Shown here in pieces: positions 16,763 to 25,440 of a stretch of DNA of 64,000 bases. The stretch comes from Sphingobacterium lactis (GTDB taxonomy: Bacteria; Bacteroidota; Bacteroidia; Sphingobacteriales; Sphingobacteriaceae). The position numbers were made by a program, and so were the translations under genes. Every line of letters begins with the position of its first letter. Positions within the stretch are counted from its first letter, which is position 1. The stretch covers positions 2,666,001 to 2,730,000 of the forward strand of contig NZ_CP049246.1 of the NCBI RefSeq assembly GCF_011046555.1, in the 5' to 3' direction. The notes under the pieces are model-generated. The model was not told the DNA's origin. It made no database searches and worked only from the letters and a program-made list of their open reading frames with translations.

Positions 16763-17374
16763 ATGATTATTCAAAAAGCTGAATTTGTTACGAGTAATAC
16801 GGATGTTTCCAAGCTTCCGGTTGCCGATAAACCGGAATACGCATTTATTGGACGCTCCAATGTGGGCAAATCATCGCTGATCAATGCGATTACCCGGAAG
16901 AAGGGTTTGGCTAAGACCTCGCAGAAACCGGGGAAGACGCAGCTGATCAACCATTTCTTGATCAATGAGCACTGGTACCTGGTGGATTTGCCGGGTTACG
17001 GGTTTGCGCAGACCTCCAAGAAGAACCGTGCCATCTGGGAGAAGTTCATCCGTGAATACCTCGTGAACCGGGTAAATTTACAATGTGTCTTCGTCCTGAT
17101 TGACTCCCGTTTGGAGCCGCAGAAGATCGATCTTGATTTCTGTTATTGGTTGGGGGAGAAGGGGATACCGTTCCTGTTGCTGTTCACCAAGGCGGACAAG
17201 CAATCCATTGTGAAAGGAGACCAGAACGTAGCGAAGTTCCGCAAAGCCCTGAAAACATGGTTTGAGGAAGTTCCTGCACATATCCTGACCTCCTCGGAAA
17301 CAAAATTAGGCTGTGAGCAGGTGTTGAGCACCATTGATGATATTAATGCTAACTTCATTTCGCCGATAGAATAA
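16763..17374 (+). CDS. engB: Ribosome biogenesis GTPase EngB (YihA/YsxC)
   Basis: A 203-residue GTPase. G1 is GRSNVGKSS (30-38), G3 is DLPGYG, G4 is TKAD and the G5 region is SSETKLG; K-T-S-QKPGKTQ-IN is the family's switch I pattern. It acts late in 50S subunit assembly. The ATG at 16763 gives the normal family N terminus (MIIQKAEFV); an ATG 15 bp upstream lies before or inside the -7 box and is unlikely. The gene leads into ubiA with a 3-bp gap. Confidence 0.94.
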   Translation: MIIQKAEFVTSNTDVSKLPVADKPEYAFIGRSNVGKSSLINAITRKKGLAKTSQKPGKTQLINHFLINEHWYLVDLPGYGFAQTSKKNRAIWEKFIREYLVNRVNLQCVFVLIDSRLEPQKIDLDFCYWLGEKGIPFLLLFTKADKQSIVKGDQNVAKFRKALKTWFEEVPAHILTSSETKLGCEQVLSTIDDINANFISPIE

Positions 17375-17377
17375 TCC

Positions 17378-18229
17378 ATGAAGAAATATATGTCGCTTGT
17401 GCTGTTTGCACACAGTATCTTTGCACTTCCCTTTGCGATCATTGGTTTTTTTCTTGCTGTAGAGACGACGGACTATCAATTTGAGTGGAAGTTGTTCCTG
17501 CTGATGCTCCTGTGTATGGTGACGGCCAGAAATGCTGCGATGGCATTCAATAGGTATCTGGATCGGGACATTGATGCGTTGAATCCACGGACGGCCGTTC
17601 GGGATATTCCTGCTGGTCGCGTCAGTGCACAACAGGCGCTTCTTTTTACGATCATCAATTGTATCGTTTTCATGGTTGCCTGTTATTTCATCAATTTCCT
17701 GTGTTTCTTATTGGCGCCGATTGCCTTGTTCGTTATTTTGTTCTATTCCTACATGAAACGAATATCGCCTTTGTGTCATATTGTGCTGGGCATCGGTTTG
17801 GGATTGGCACCGGTGGGGGCTTACCTGGCGGTAACGGGTGTGTTCAATATTGTACCTATATATTATGGATTGGCCGTGTTGACTTGGGTATCGGGATTTG
17901 ATATCATCTATGCTTTGCAGGATGAGGAATTTGATAAGGCCAACGGCCTGAATTCCATTCCGGCCAACTTTGGCGGAAAGACAGCCTTAAGGATTTCCGA
18001 AGTGCTTCATGTCTTGTCCTTTATATTTGTCCTGTTACCGATATTCTACTTGCCAACGGGCATTTTTTACTACATCGGCGTGGCGTTATATGGGTTCTTA
18101 TTGATCTATCAGCACCGTATTGTTAGCCCAACCGATTTAAGTCGCGTGGACCGCGCCTTCATGACCACGAATGGCATTGCATCGGTGGTCTTTGCGGTCT
18201 TTTTTCTGTTGGATATTTGGATAAAATAA
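17378..18229 (+). CDS. UbiA family prenyltransferase (4-hydroxybenzoate polyprenyltransferase-like)
   Basis: A 283-residue membrane protein with eight to nine hydrophobic helices. The two aspartate-rich motifs that bind prenyl diphosphate through Mg2+ are NRYLDRDIDALNPRT (~residues 51-65) and DIIYALQDEEFDKANG (~180-195). It attaches a polyprenyl chain to an aromatic acceptor. Bacteroidota make menaquinone rather than ubiquinone, so the acceptor may be part of a futalosine-type or other quinone route; that is inference. It follows engB by 3 bp and is probably cotranscribed. Confidence 0.87.
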   Translation: MKKYMSLVLFAHSIFALPFAIIGFFLAVETTDYQFEWKLFLLMLLCMVTARNAAMAFNRYLDRDIDALNPRTAVRDIPAGRVSAQQALLFTIINCIVFMVACYFINFLCFLLAPIALFVILFYSYMKRISPLCHIVLGIGLGLAPVGAYLAVTGVFNIVPIYYGLAVLTWVSGFDIIYALQDEEFDKANGLNSIPANFGGKTALRISEVLHVLSFIFVLLPIFYLPTGIFYYIGVALYGFLLIYQHRIVSPTDLSRVDRAFMTTNGIASVVFAVFFLLDIWIK

Positions 18230-18273
18230 GAAATGATAATGCGCACATTTTAGCCCAATGGGTAAAAAATTAA

Positions 18274-18304
18274 TTTGCATTCCATTTTGAAATCGTTTTC
18301 TTTG
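18274..18304 (+). promoter_or_regulatory. topA promoter
   Basis: TTTG at 18274-18277 and TTTCTTTG at 18297-18304 (one mismatch to TAnnTTTG) are 19 bp apart. The topA ATG is at 18326, leaving a leader of about 15 nt. Confidence 0.45.
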
Positions 18305-18325
18305 CAAGAAATCATAAAAAATTAA

Positions 18326-20716
18326 ATGGCAAAAAATCTATTGATTGTAGAGTCGCCTGCGAAGGCTAAAACTATAGAAGGGTATTTAGGAAAAGATTTT
18401 TTAGTGAAGTCCAGTTATGGACATATTCGTGATTTGGTAAAAACTGATGACGCTATCGATACGGAGGATAACTTTAAACAAAAATATGAGGTTCCGTCGG
18501 ATAAGAAAGCGATTGTCAGCGAGTTAAAGAAGTTGGCCAAGTCCGCGGAAACCGTGTGGCTAGCGTCCGATGAGGACCGCGAGGGAGAAGCGATCTCGTG
18601 GCACCTGTACGAAACTTTAGGATTGAAAGATGATAATACCAAACGTATTGTTTTTCACGAAATTACCAAACCTGCCATTTTAAAAGCCATTGATTCACCA
18701 CGTAAGATTGACTTTAATTTAGTGAATGCGCAGCAGGCACGCCGGGTCTTGGATAGATTGGTGGGTTTTGAACTTTCGCCCGTATTGTGGCGAAAAGTAA
18801 AGCCATCGTTATCTGCTGGACGGGTGCAATCCGTTGCTGTACGTTTGATCGTTGAACGCGAACGCGATATCAATAAATTTACGGCCGAAGCGAGCTTTAA
18901 GATCGTGGCCATTTTCAATACCGGAAACAAGAAGGAACGCTTTAAGGCAGAATTGCCGACACGTTTCCCCACGGAAGAAGAAGCGAAGCAATTCCTTTCG
19001 GATTGTATCTCGGCGGCTTTTGAGGTGAAGAGCCTGGAGACTAAGCCGAGCAAGCGTACGCCTGCCGCACCTTTTACGACCTCTACATTACAACAGGAAG
19101 CCAGTAGAAAGTTAGGGTATTCCGTAGCACGGACCATGCAGGTTGCTCAGCGCCTTTACGAGGCAGGTCGCATTACCTATATGCGTACGGACTCCGTGAA
19201 CCTTTCTGATACGGCATTACAGGCTGCTGAAGCGGAGATCAACAACGCTTACGGGTCCAAGTACCATAAGAAGAGACAGTACCGTACGAAGAGCGCCGGA
19301 GCGCAAGAAGCGCACGAGGCTATTCGTCCAACATATTTTAACGACCACACCATTGATGGGGATAATTCAGAGAAACGTCTATATGAATTGATCTGGAAAA
19401 GAGCCATCGCATCCCAAATGAGTGAGGCGGAATTTGAAAAGACAACCGCTAAGATTGATATCTCAACACGTCAGGAAGATCTGGTAGCTACAGGTGAAGT
19501 CATGAAATTTGACGGATTCCTGAAGGTTTACTTTGAATCCACAGATGATGATGGTGACGATATCGACTTGGACAATGAAGACAATTCTTTGTTGCCACCA
19601 TTGGCACAGGGACAGCAGTTGACGCGCGAATCCATGCAGGCAACGCAACGTTTCTCGAGACCACCGGCACGCTTTACCGAGGCATCCTTGGTGAAGAAAC
19701 TGGAGGAATTGGGAATCGGTAGACCTTCTACCTATGCACCGACCATTTCCACCATCCAGAACAGAGGTTACGTGGTGAAGGAAGATCGCGACGGTAAGGA
19801 GCGTGCATACCAGGTGCTGACTTTGGAGAATGATCAGGTAATCACACAGACCAAAACCGAAATCACGGGTGCCGAGCGCAACAAAATGTTCCCTACGGAT
19901 ATCGGCGTGTTGGTAAATGATTTCTTGGTGCAGCACTTTAAAGGTATTGTCGATTACCATTTTACGGCGAAAGTCGAGAAAGAGTTCGATGAGATTGCAC
20001 AGGGCATGAAGGAATGGACAAAGATGTTGTCCAATTTCTACGGACCATTCCATTCGGAAGTGCAGGATACCTTGGACAATGCGGACCGTGCGACCCATGA
20101 GCGTGAATTAGGAACTGATCCGGAATCTGGAAAGCCAATTTCCGTGCGTGTGGGTAGATTTGGCCCATTGGTACAGATCGGTACGGCTGACGATGAAGAG
20201 AAACCGAGATTCGCGTCCCTAAGAAAAGGGCAGATGATCGAAACGATAACCTTGGAGGAAGCGCTGGAGCTATTCAAGTTGCCGAAGAAAGTCGGTGAAT
20301 TTGAAGATAAGGAAATGACGGTGGCGATCGGTCGTTTTGGACCATACATCCGCCACAACAGCAGTTTCTATTCCTTGCCTAAGGGTATTGATCCGTTGGA
20401 TGTGGAAGAGGCGCAGGCGATCCAGATTATTGAAGAGAAACGCCAAAAGGATAAAGATAAGATCATCAAGATTTTTGATGAGAACCCAGAAGCGAAAATC
20501 GAGAATGGCCGGTGGGGACCGTTTGTTCGTTTCGGCAAGCAGAACCTGAAGATCCCTAAAGGTACCGAAGTGGAGAAAATCACGTACGAAGACGTGTTGA
20601 AATGGGCTGAAGAGGATACAAAATCTTCGCCAGCGAAAAAAGGTAGAGCGACGAAGGCCACGAAAGCGACCAAAACCGCTAAGACAACAAAAACGACTAG
20701 AGCTAAAAAGAAATAG
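18326..20716 (+). CDS. topA: DNA topoisomerase I
   Basis: A 796-residue type IA topoisomerase that relaxes negative supercoils. The TOPRIM domain holds Glu9 (VESPAKAKT) and the acidic triad in SDEDREGE (82-86). The catalytic tyrosine is Tyr285 in GRITYMRTDS. The C terminus has repeats of the GRFGPLVQIG / GRFGPYIRH / GRWGPFVRFG kind, the zinc-lacking topo C-terminal repeat, instead of Cys4 zinc fingers, and then a Lys/Thr/Ala-rich tail (from about residue 770) that may bind DNA nonspecifically. It begins a set with a small unknown gene and cmk. Confidence 0.96.
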   Translation: MAKNLLIVESPAKAKTIEGYLGKDFLVKSSYGHIRDLVKTDDAIDTEDNFKQKYEVPSDKKAIVSELKKLAKSAETVWLASDEDREGEAISWHLYETLGLKDDNTKRIVFHEITKPAILKAIDSPRKIDFNLVNAQQARRVLDRLVGFELSPVLWRKVKPSLSAGRVQSVAVRLIVERERDINKFTAEASFKIVAIFNTGNKKERFKAELPTRFPTEEEAKQFLSDCISAAFEVKSLETKPSKRTPAAPFTTSTLQQEASRKLGYSVARTMQVAQRLYEAGRITYMRTDSVNLSDTALQAAEAEINNAYGSKYHKKRQYRTKSAGAQEAHEAIRPTYFNDHTIDGDNSEKRLYELIWKRAIASQMSEAEFEKTTAKIDISTRQEDLVATGEVMKFDGFLKVYFESTDDDGDDIDLDNEDNSLLPPLAQGQQLTRESMQATQRFSRPPARFTEASLVKKLEELGIGRPSTYAPTISTIQNRGYVVKEDRDGKERAYQVLTLENDQVITQTKTEITGAERNKMFPTDIGVLVNDFLVQHFKGIVDYHFTAKVEKEFDEIAQGMKEWTKMLSNFYGPFHSEVQDTLDNADRATHERELGTDPESGKPISVRVGRFGPLVQIGTADDEEKPRFASLRKGQMIETITLEEALELFKLPKKVGEFEDKEMTVAIGRFGPYIRHNSSFYSLPKGIDPLDVEEAQAIQIIEEKRQKDKDKIIKIFDENPEAKIENGRWGPFVRFGKQNLKIPKGTEVEKITYEDVLKWAEEDTKSSPAKKGRATKATKATKTAKTTKTTRAKKK

Positions 20717-20722
20717 GCTACC

Positions 20723-21136
20723 ATGAAAAAGGATCTACCTTTAAATATTGTTGAGGACATATCGATAGCCGTAGTATTGGAATCGGAAACCCCAACCACA
20801 AAGGTGTGGAATGTCTACTTGATAAACGAGAAGGATGTGGACATCAGTAATGTACTCGTATCCTCCCGTGGATATGGTGAGAAAGATGGCAAGCAGGTGA
20901 AAACCACGACCCTCCGCCATTTCATCGGTGATATGGACGCCAATTCGATCCAAAAGATCGAAGCCATCGATAGCCAGGTCTTTGGCCTGACCAATGAATA
21001 TTGGCTGAGCTATTATATTGATGGGACAATCTATGATAAGAAGTATGTTTTCCTTCCGGAAAGTATCGTTGATGATAACCTGATAAAAATTCCTTTGGTG
21101 AATAAGCCAGGGGTGATGATAGGAGGCACAAATTAG
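20723..21136 (+). CDS. Conserved Bacteroidota protein of unknown function downstream of topA
   Basis: A 137-residue soluble, acidic protein without signal or membrane segments. It sits 6 bp after topA and 1 bp before cmk, so it is almost certainly cotranscribed with both. I recall similar short proteins in this position in other Sphingobacteriaceae, sometimes labelled phenylalanyl-tRNA synthetase alpha subunit, but nothing here supports that label. Its centre (GEKDGKQVKTTTLRHFIGDM) and its alternating hydrophobic pattern suggest a mostly beta fold. Function unknown. Confidence 0.7.
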   Translation: MKKDLPLNIVEDISIAVVLESETPTTKVWNVYLINEKDVDISNVLVSSRGYGEKDGKQVKTTTLRHFIGDMDANSIQKIEAIDSQVFGLTNEYWLSYYIDGTIYDKKYVFLPESIVDDNLIKIPLVNKPGVMIGGTN

Positions 21137-21137
21137 T

Positions 21138-21824
21138 ATGTCCAGAAAGAACATTGTAATTGCCATTGACGGTTTTTCGTCCTGCGGAAAGAGTACGGTA
21201 GCGAAAGCATTGGCCAAGAAGCTCCATTTCGTTTTCATCGATAGCGGAGCGATGTACAGGGCGGTTACCCTATATTTCCAGCGCAACAATATTGATCTTG
21301 CAGACAATGATGCTGTATTGGAAGCCCTTGAAAATATCCATATCGATTTTATTCCGAACCCGGAAAAAGTGCAGATCCACCTGAACGACGAGGATGTATC
21401 CGAGGCGATCCGTACGATGGAAGTATCCAACTATGTGAGCGAAGTTTCCGCAGTTAAGGCCGTGCGTACGGCTATGGTGAAACAACAACAAAGCCTGGGC
21501 AAGAAACGGAACATTGTGATGGATGGACGCGATATCGGTACGACCGTATTTCCACAAGCTGATTTGAAGATTTTCATGACAGCCAGTCCGCAGGTACGCG
21601 CAGAAAGACGCTATGCGGAATTGACAGCAAAAGGTGAAGTGCTGACGATGGAAGAAGTGAAAGAAAACCTATCGCACCGTGATCATATCGATAGTACACG
21701 GGAAGAAAGTCCATTGCGACAGGCGGAAGATGCCATTGTTCTGGATAACTCGGAATTGAACCAAGAGGAACAGTTGGATTTCGTGGTCAACTTGATTAAG
21801 GAAAAAATAGGATTGGCTGAGTAA
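21138..21824 (+). CDS. cmk: (d)CMP kinase
   Basis: A 228-residue P-loop kinase that phosphorylates CMP and dCMP using ATP. The P-loop is IDGFSSCGKST (residues ~10-20); the NMP-binding insert contains SGAMYRAVTLYF; MDGRDIGTTVFP is the second conserved Cmk signature and RRYAEL...NLSHRDHIDSTREESPL is the lid region. Length is normal. It ends the topA-unknown-cmk unit before a terminator at 21858-21883. Confidence 0.94.
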   Translation: MSRKNIVIAIDGFSSCGKSTVAKALAKKLHFVFIDSGAMYRAVTLYFQRNNIDLADNDAVLEALENIHIDFIPNPEKVQIHLNDEDVSEAIRTMEVSNYVSEVSAVKAVRTAMVKQQQSLGKKRNIVMDGRDIGTTVFPQADLKIFMTASPQVRAERRYAELTAKGEVLTMEEVKENLSHRDHIDSTREESPLRQAEDAIVLDNSELNQEEQLDFVVNLIKEKIGLAE

Positions 21825-21857
21825 ATTTTTCGTTAGGTCAATAAAAAGATAAAAAAG

Positions 21858-21883
21858 AAAGTCCTCCAAATGGAGGACTTTTC
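21858..21883. terminator. Bidirectional terminator between cmk and the convergent coiled-coil gene
   Basis: AAAGTCCTCC (21858-21867) pairs perfectly with GGAGGACTTT (21872-21881), with A-rich sequence before and TTCTT after, so it can work in both directions. Confidence 0.8.
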
Positions 21884-22177
21884 TTATTTCATGTTATTGA
21901 TTTCCTGTTGTTCTTTCAGGGCGTCAATATTGTTCTTGTTTCCGAACTCATCCGTCTTTTCCTGGAAGGATGTGAGGATCTCCAGAATAGCCTCGGAGTT
22001 ATCGGCTGTACGTTGGTAGATTTCAGGAATTTTGGTCTCAATTACTTTATCACCTAATTCTATATTGTCTACTTCAACTTTTGCGATCTTTTCCAAAACA
22101 GCTTGCTGACTGTTTCTAATGTCCTCCAATTCTCTGGATATTTTCTCCATCAATTCGAATTTCTTTAATTTATCCAT
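21884..22177 (-). CDS. Small coiled-coil protein of unknown function
   Basis: A 97-residue protein, highly charged and predicted by eye to be almost wholly helical, with heptad-like spacing of Leu/Ile from residue 4 to 70. No signal peptide, cysteine or catalytic motif. I do not recognise a family. It ends at a shared terminator with cmk. A 384-bp gap separates its start from the next gene on its right. Confidence 0.6.
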   Translation of the reverse strand: MDKLKKFELMEKISRELEDIRNSQQAVLEKIAKVEVDNIELGDKVIETKIPEIYQRTADNSEAILEILTSFQEKTDEFGNKNNIDALKEQQEINNMK

Positions 22178-22561
22178 AAATTTCTATTCATTAGTTTCTA
22201 CATATTAAACGCTGTTCGATTCAAATTGTTGTAAGAATTTTTTAAAGATTTGATAATGAATGCGTTTAAAATTTGAAATAGGGCATTTTTTATAGATTGA
22301 TAGGGTTTTTGGAAGAATTTAAATTTCAGCATTTTCTCTGAGAAAGTAGCTAGTTTTTGGGGTGAATTGCTTCCAGAGGAAGGTCTCAGCATAAAATGAA
22401 GAAAGAGGTTATAGCGCTGCCTATTTATTTCTAAAAAGAATAACCCCGAATATAATCCTCGTATTATCGAGACTTATATTCGGGGTTTATCAATTGTATG
22501 CCTGTGGGTGGTGAATGGAAGGTTTATCCATTTTAAAAACCACCAAAGGCTTTTTGTCTGA
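22178..22561. other. Intergenic region
   Basis: This 384-bp stretch is AT-rich, and the only clear structure is the aminotransferase terminator at 22442-22487. A 64-codon reverse frame at 22198-22392 has no coding features I trust. Confidence 0.6.
22442..22487 (-). terminator. Terminator of the aminotransferase gene
   Basis: AACCCCGAATATAA (22442-22455) and TTATATTCGGGGTT (22474-22487) form a perfect 14-bp stem, with a further CTCG/CGAG pair in the loop. Read leftward it is followed by TTCTTTTT. It lies 75 bp past the aminotransferase stop. Confidence 0.75.
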
Positions 22562-23761
22562 TTAAGCTGTTCTACCTGGATATTCCTGCAATGCTTTTTC
22601 CAGGCATACCAATGCGTTCTTCAAATCGTCCTGATTGAGCACATAGGCCAATCGAACTTCATTGGATCCAGCGCCTGGTGTAGAATAGAATCCTGTTGCT
22701 GGCGCCATCATGACTGTTTCGTTGTTGTAACTGAATTTCTCCAACATCCACTGGCAGAATTTATCTGCATTGTCAATCGGCAATTTAGCGATGACATAGA
22801 AAGCACCTCCTGGGTTCGGGCAGAAAACACCATCAATCTGGTTAAGGCCGTTCACTAAGGTATCTCTTCTTGCTGTATATTCTTTGGATACTGCTTCAAA
22901 ATAGCTGTCCGGCGTATCGACTGCAGCTTCACCCGCAATCTGACCTTCCAAAGATGGGGAAAGGCGTGCTTGTGCAAACTTTAACGAAGTCTGATAGAGT
23001 TCCTTGTTTTTGGTAATGATACACCCGATACGCGCGCCACATGCGGAATAACGCTTGGACACGGTGTCGAATACCACGACATGCTGTTCCAATCCTTCCA
23101 ATTGCATAGGGGAGATGAACTCGCGTCCATCATAACAGAATTCGCGGTATGCTTCATCTGAGAATAGGTATAGGTCATGTTTCAAACACAATTCCTTCAA
23201 TGCTTCCAATTCCTCACGTGAATACAGGTAGCCTGTTGGGTTGTTCGGGTTACAGATAGCAATTGCTTTGGTTTTTTCGGTAATTACCTTTTCGAAATCA
23301 GCGATGGATGGCAACGCGAAACCATTGTCGATTACGGACATGATCGGTTTCACGACGATATCTGCAGAGCAGGCAAACCCATTGTAGTTCGCATAGAATG
23401 GCTCTGGGATGATGACTTCCTCGCCAGGATTCAAGCAGGCTTGCATCGCAATCGTGATCGCCTCTGATCCACCATTGGTCACCAAGATATCATTCGGGGT
23501 GATGTTGTAATTTATTTTATTGTAGTATTCTGCAAGTTTGGTTCTGTAGGAAAGGGTCCCTTCGGATGGCGTATAAGCCCATACCTTGAAATCGATGTTC
23601 TTTAACGCGTTCAACATGATCTCCGGAGTTTCGATGTCCGGTTGACCGATGTTCAGGTGATAGATTTTCTTACCTTCCTTTTTAGCTTGATCCGCAAAAG
23701 GTGTTAGTTTTCTGATAGGTGATGCGGGCATATCGATGCCCTTTTGCGATATAGATGGCAT
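22562..23761 (-). CDS. PLP-dependent class I aminotransferase (AspC-like)
   Basis: A 399-residue fold-type I aminotransferase. NPNNPTGYLYSREEL near the middle, the cofactor-contacting SDEAYREFCYDG and the PLP lysine in FDTVSKRYSACGARIG are seen, together with the C-terminal substrate arginine in NEVRLAYVLN. It most likely interconverts aspartate or aromatic amino acids with their 2-oxo acids; specificity within the family cannot be read off. Monocistronic. A -7 box TACATTTG reads leftward at 23795-23788, but its TTTG partner is 24 bp away, longer than usual. Confidence 0.88.
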   Translation of the reverse strand: MPSISQKGIDMPASPIRKLTPFADQAKKEGKKIYHLNIGQPDIETPEIMLNALKNIDFKVWAYTPSEGTLSYRTKLAEYYNKINYNITPNDILVTNGGSEAITIAMQACLNPGEEVIIPEPFYANYNGFACSADIVVKPIMSVIDNGFALPSIADFEKVITEKTKAIAICNPNNPTGYLYSREELEALKELCLKHDLYLFSDEAYREFCYDGREFISPMQLEGLEQHVVVFDTVSKRYSACGARIGCIITKNKELYQTSLKFAQARLSPSLEGQIAGEAAVDTPDSYFEAVSKEYTARRDTLVNGLNQIDGVFCPNPGGAFYVIAKLPIDNADKFCQWMLEKFSYNNETVMMAPATGFYSTPGAGSNEVRLAYVLNQDDLKNALVCLEKALQEYPGRTA

Positions 23762-23823
23762 TATAATTTTGTTATGTTTTTAGTCCACAAATGTACGAAT
23801 AAAATATGACCGTACTAAACAAA

Positions 23824-23848
23824 ACATGCCACTCGAGTGGAGTGGCAT
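23824..23848 (-). terminator. Terminator of the DUF1573 gene
   Basis: CATGCCACTC (23824-23833) pairs with GAGTGGCATG (23839-23848). Read leftward it is followed by TTTTGTTT. It falls between the DUF1573 stop and the aminotransferase promoter. Confidence 0.6.
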
Positions 23849-23872
23849 GCCTATACTTTATAAGGAAAGGGA

Positions 23873-24247
23873 TTATTCTACAATTCCTTTGATAGTCAAT
23901 GTTTTTACCGGTGTTTTGGTATTAGACTTTACGATAAAGGACTTCGTGAATGGGCCTTTAGCTGCCGCATTGAAGGTTACTTTGATCGTACCGGCTTCAC
24001 CAGGTTTCACTGGCGTTTTGGTGAATTCAGCTACAGAACAACCGCAGGTCGGCTGTACATCGGAAATGATGATCGGCTGATCGCCGGAGTTGCTGAACTT
24101 GTATTCGTAAGATACTGGTTTATTTACCGGAATCTTACCGAAGTCATGCGTTTCCTTGTCAAACTTAAATTCCGCTGCCAACATACCCATTGCTGTTAAG
24201 CTGATAAAGGCAATCACCACTGCACATATACTCGTAATTTTTTTCAT
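23873..24247 (-). CDS. DUF1573 domain exported protein
   Basis: A 124-residue secreted protein. Residues 1-25 form a signal peptide (MKKITSICAVVIAFISLTAM, cut near AAE). The rest is one Ig-like DUF1573 domain with its hallmark HDFGKI near the start, VQPTCGCSV in the middle and VTFNAAAKGPFTKSF later. Members are common periplasmic or surface Bacteroidota proteins of unknown function, structurally like ASPM-SPD-2-Hydin domains. A -7 box TAGATTTG reads leftward at 24292-24285, giving a leader of about 35 nt. Confidence 0.88.
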   Translation of the reverse strand: MKKITSICAVVIAFISLTAMGMLAAEFKFDKETHDFGKIPVNKPVSYEYKFSNSGDQPIIISDVQPTCGCSVAEFTKTPVKPGEAGTIKVTFNAAAKGPFTKSFIVKSNTKTPVKTLTIKGIVE

Positions 24248-24364
24248 TGTTTCAATTGTTTTTGTTTCGTTAAATCAAGATAATCAAATCTAAGACCATT
24301 TTTAAGCGTTTAACCATTTTGTCGTATAAAATAGGTTAAACAACACAATAATTTTACAAATAGT

Positions 24365-25306
24365 TTATATAATTCCTTCCTTCAATATATCCTGAAGGTG
24401 GATAATTCCCGCATATACACCATCGTGGGTAACCACCAACTGGGAAATGCTATTCTGTCGCATGACATGCAAAGCGCTGGCTGCCAGTTCTGTTTTGTCA
24501 ATGGTCTTGGGGTTGAGCGACATGATGTCTTTAGCCGTCAAACCGGTCACATCAGTATGTTTTTCCAGCATACGTCGGATATCACCATCAGTAATGATTC
24601 CCAGTATTTTTCCTTGTTCCGTTACGACCGTAGCCCCTAAACGGTAGGTGGTTATGCTGATCAATACCGAACGGACATCGGCATCCTGTTCTACTTCCGG
24701 CAATCCGTTGTGGTCAGAAAGATCACCTACTTTCAGGTACAGCTGTTTTCCCAACGCTCCTCCAGGGTGGTATTTAGCAAAATCCTGATCCGTAAATTGG
24801 CGAAGGTTCTGCAAGCATACTGCGATGGCATCGCCCATGGCCAACTGTACGGTGGTACTTGTCGTCGGTGCCAAATTGTTCGGGCAAGCTTCGCGTGTGA
24901 TGCTCGTGTCCAAAATATAATCCGCCTGTTCGGCAAGGAAAGAGGATTTATTGCCGACCATGGCAACCAAGGTGTTGCCCGTTTGCTTTAAATAAGGGAC
25001 CAATACTTTGATCTCTGGGGTATTGCCACTTTTGGAAATCGCAATGATGAGGTCGTCCTGTTGGATAATGCCCAAGTCACCATGGATCGCATCTGCAGCG
25101 TGCATAAAGATGGCTGGGGTTCCCGTAGAATTCAGTGTGGCAACAATTTTCTGGGCAATGATGGCCGACTTGCCGATCCCTGTCAAAATAACGCGACCTT
25201 TCAAGGTGACGATCTGTTCAATGACCTGTACAAAATCCTCATCTATCTTCTCAGATAAGGCTAAAACATTGGCTGCTTCCAATTCAAATGTGCTCTGCGC
25301 CAACAT
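24365..25306 (-). CDS. kdsD: Arabinose-5-phosphate isomerase (KdsD/KpsF/GutQ)
   Basis: A SIS-domain sugar isomerase with two C-terminal CBS domains. The SIS part has VILTGIGKSAIIAQK, HAADAIHGDLGII and AISKSGNTPEI, and the conserved APTTSTTVQLAMGDA and KYHPGGALGK follow. It makes arabinose 5-phosphate, the first committed step to Kdo for lipid A; kdsA is encoded one gene away. I use the ATG at 25306 (MLAQSTFELEAANV), which fits family length (313 residues); a GTG at 25330 is an alternative, while the in-frame ATG at 25378 adds a basic AT-rich stretch unlike homologues. Divergent from recQ. Confidence 0.9.
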   Translation of the reverse strand: MLAQSTFELEAANVLALSEKIDEDFVQVIEQIVTLKGRVILTGIGKSAIIAQKIVATLNSTGTPAIFMHAADAIHGDLGIIQQDDLIIAISKSGNTPEIKVLVPYLKQTGNTLVAMVGNKSSFLAEQADYILDTSITREACPNNLAPTTSTTVQLAMGDAIAVCLQNLRQFTDQDFAKYHPGGALGKQLYLKVGDLSDHNGLPEVEQDADVRSVLISITTYRLGATVVTEQGKILGIITDGDIRRMLEKHTDVTGLTAKDIMSLNPKTIDKTELAASALHVMRQNSISQLVVTHDGVYAGIIHLQDILKEGII

Positions 25307-25440
25307 TTTGATATCGATGTTGTTTTTCACGTAAAATATGTCTAATTTTATATATAAATTATTGTACTTACGGTACAAAAATACATTATTTAAGACGTAT
25401 TATTTACAACGTTATTACATCTATTTATTTTGCCTAGTCA

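Noticed and set aside
20723..21136. Phenylalanyl-tRNA synthetase alpha subunit
   Set aside because: A label sometimes attached to similar proteins, but this 137-residue protein has none of the class II synthetase motifs.
22198..22392. A 64-codon reverse frame between the coiled-coil and aminotransferase genes
   Set aside because: Composition is that of AT-rich spacer, with many Phe/Lys/Asn codons and no recognisable features.
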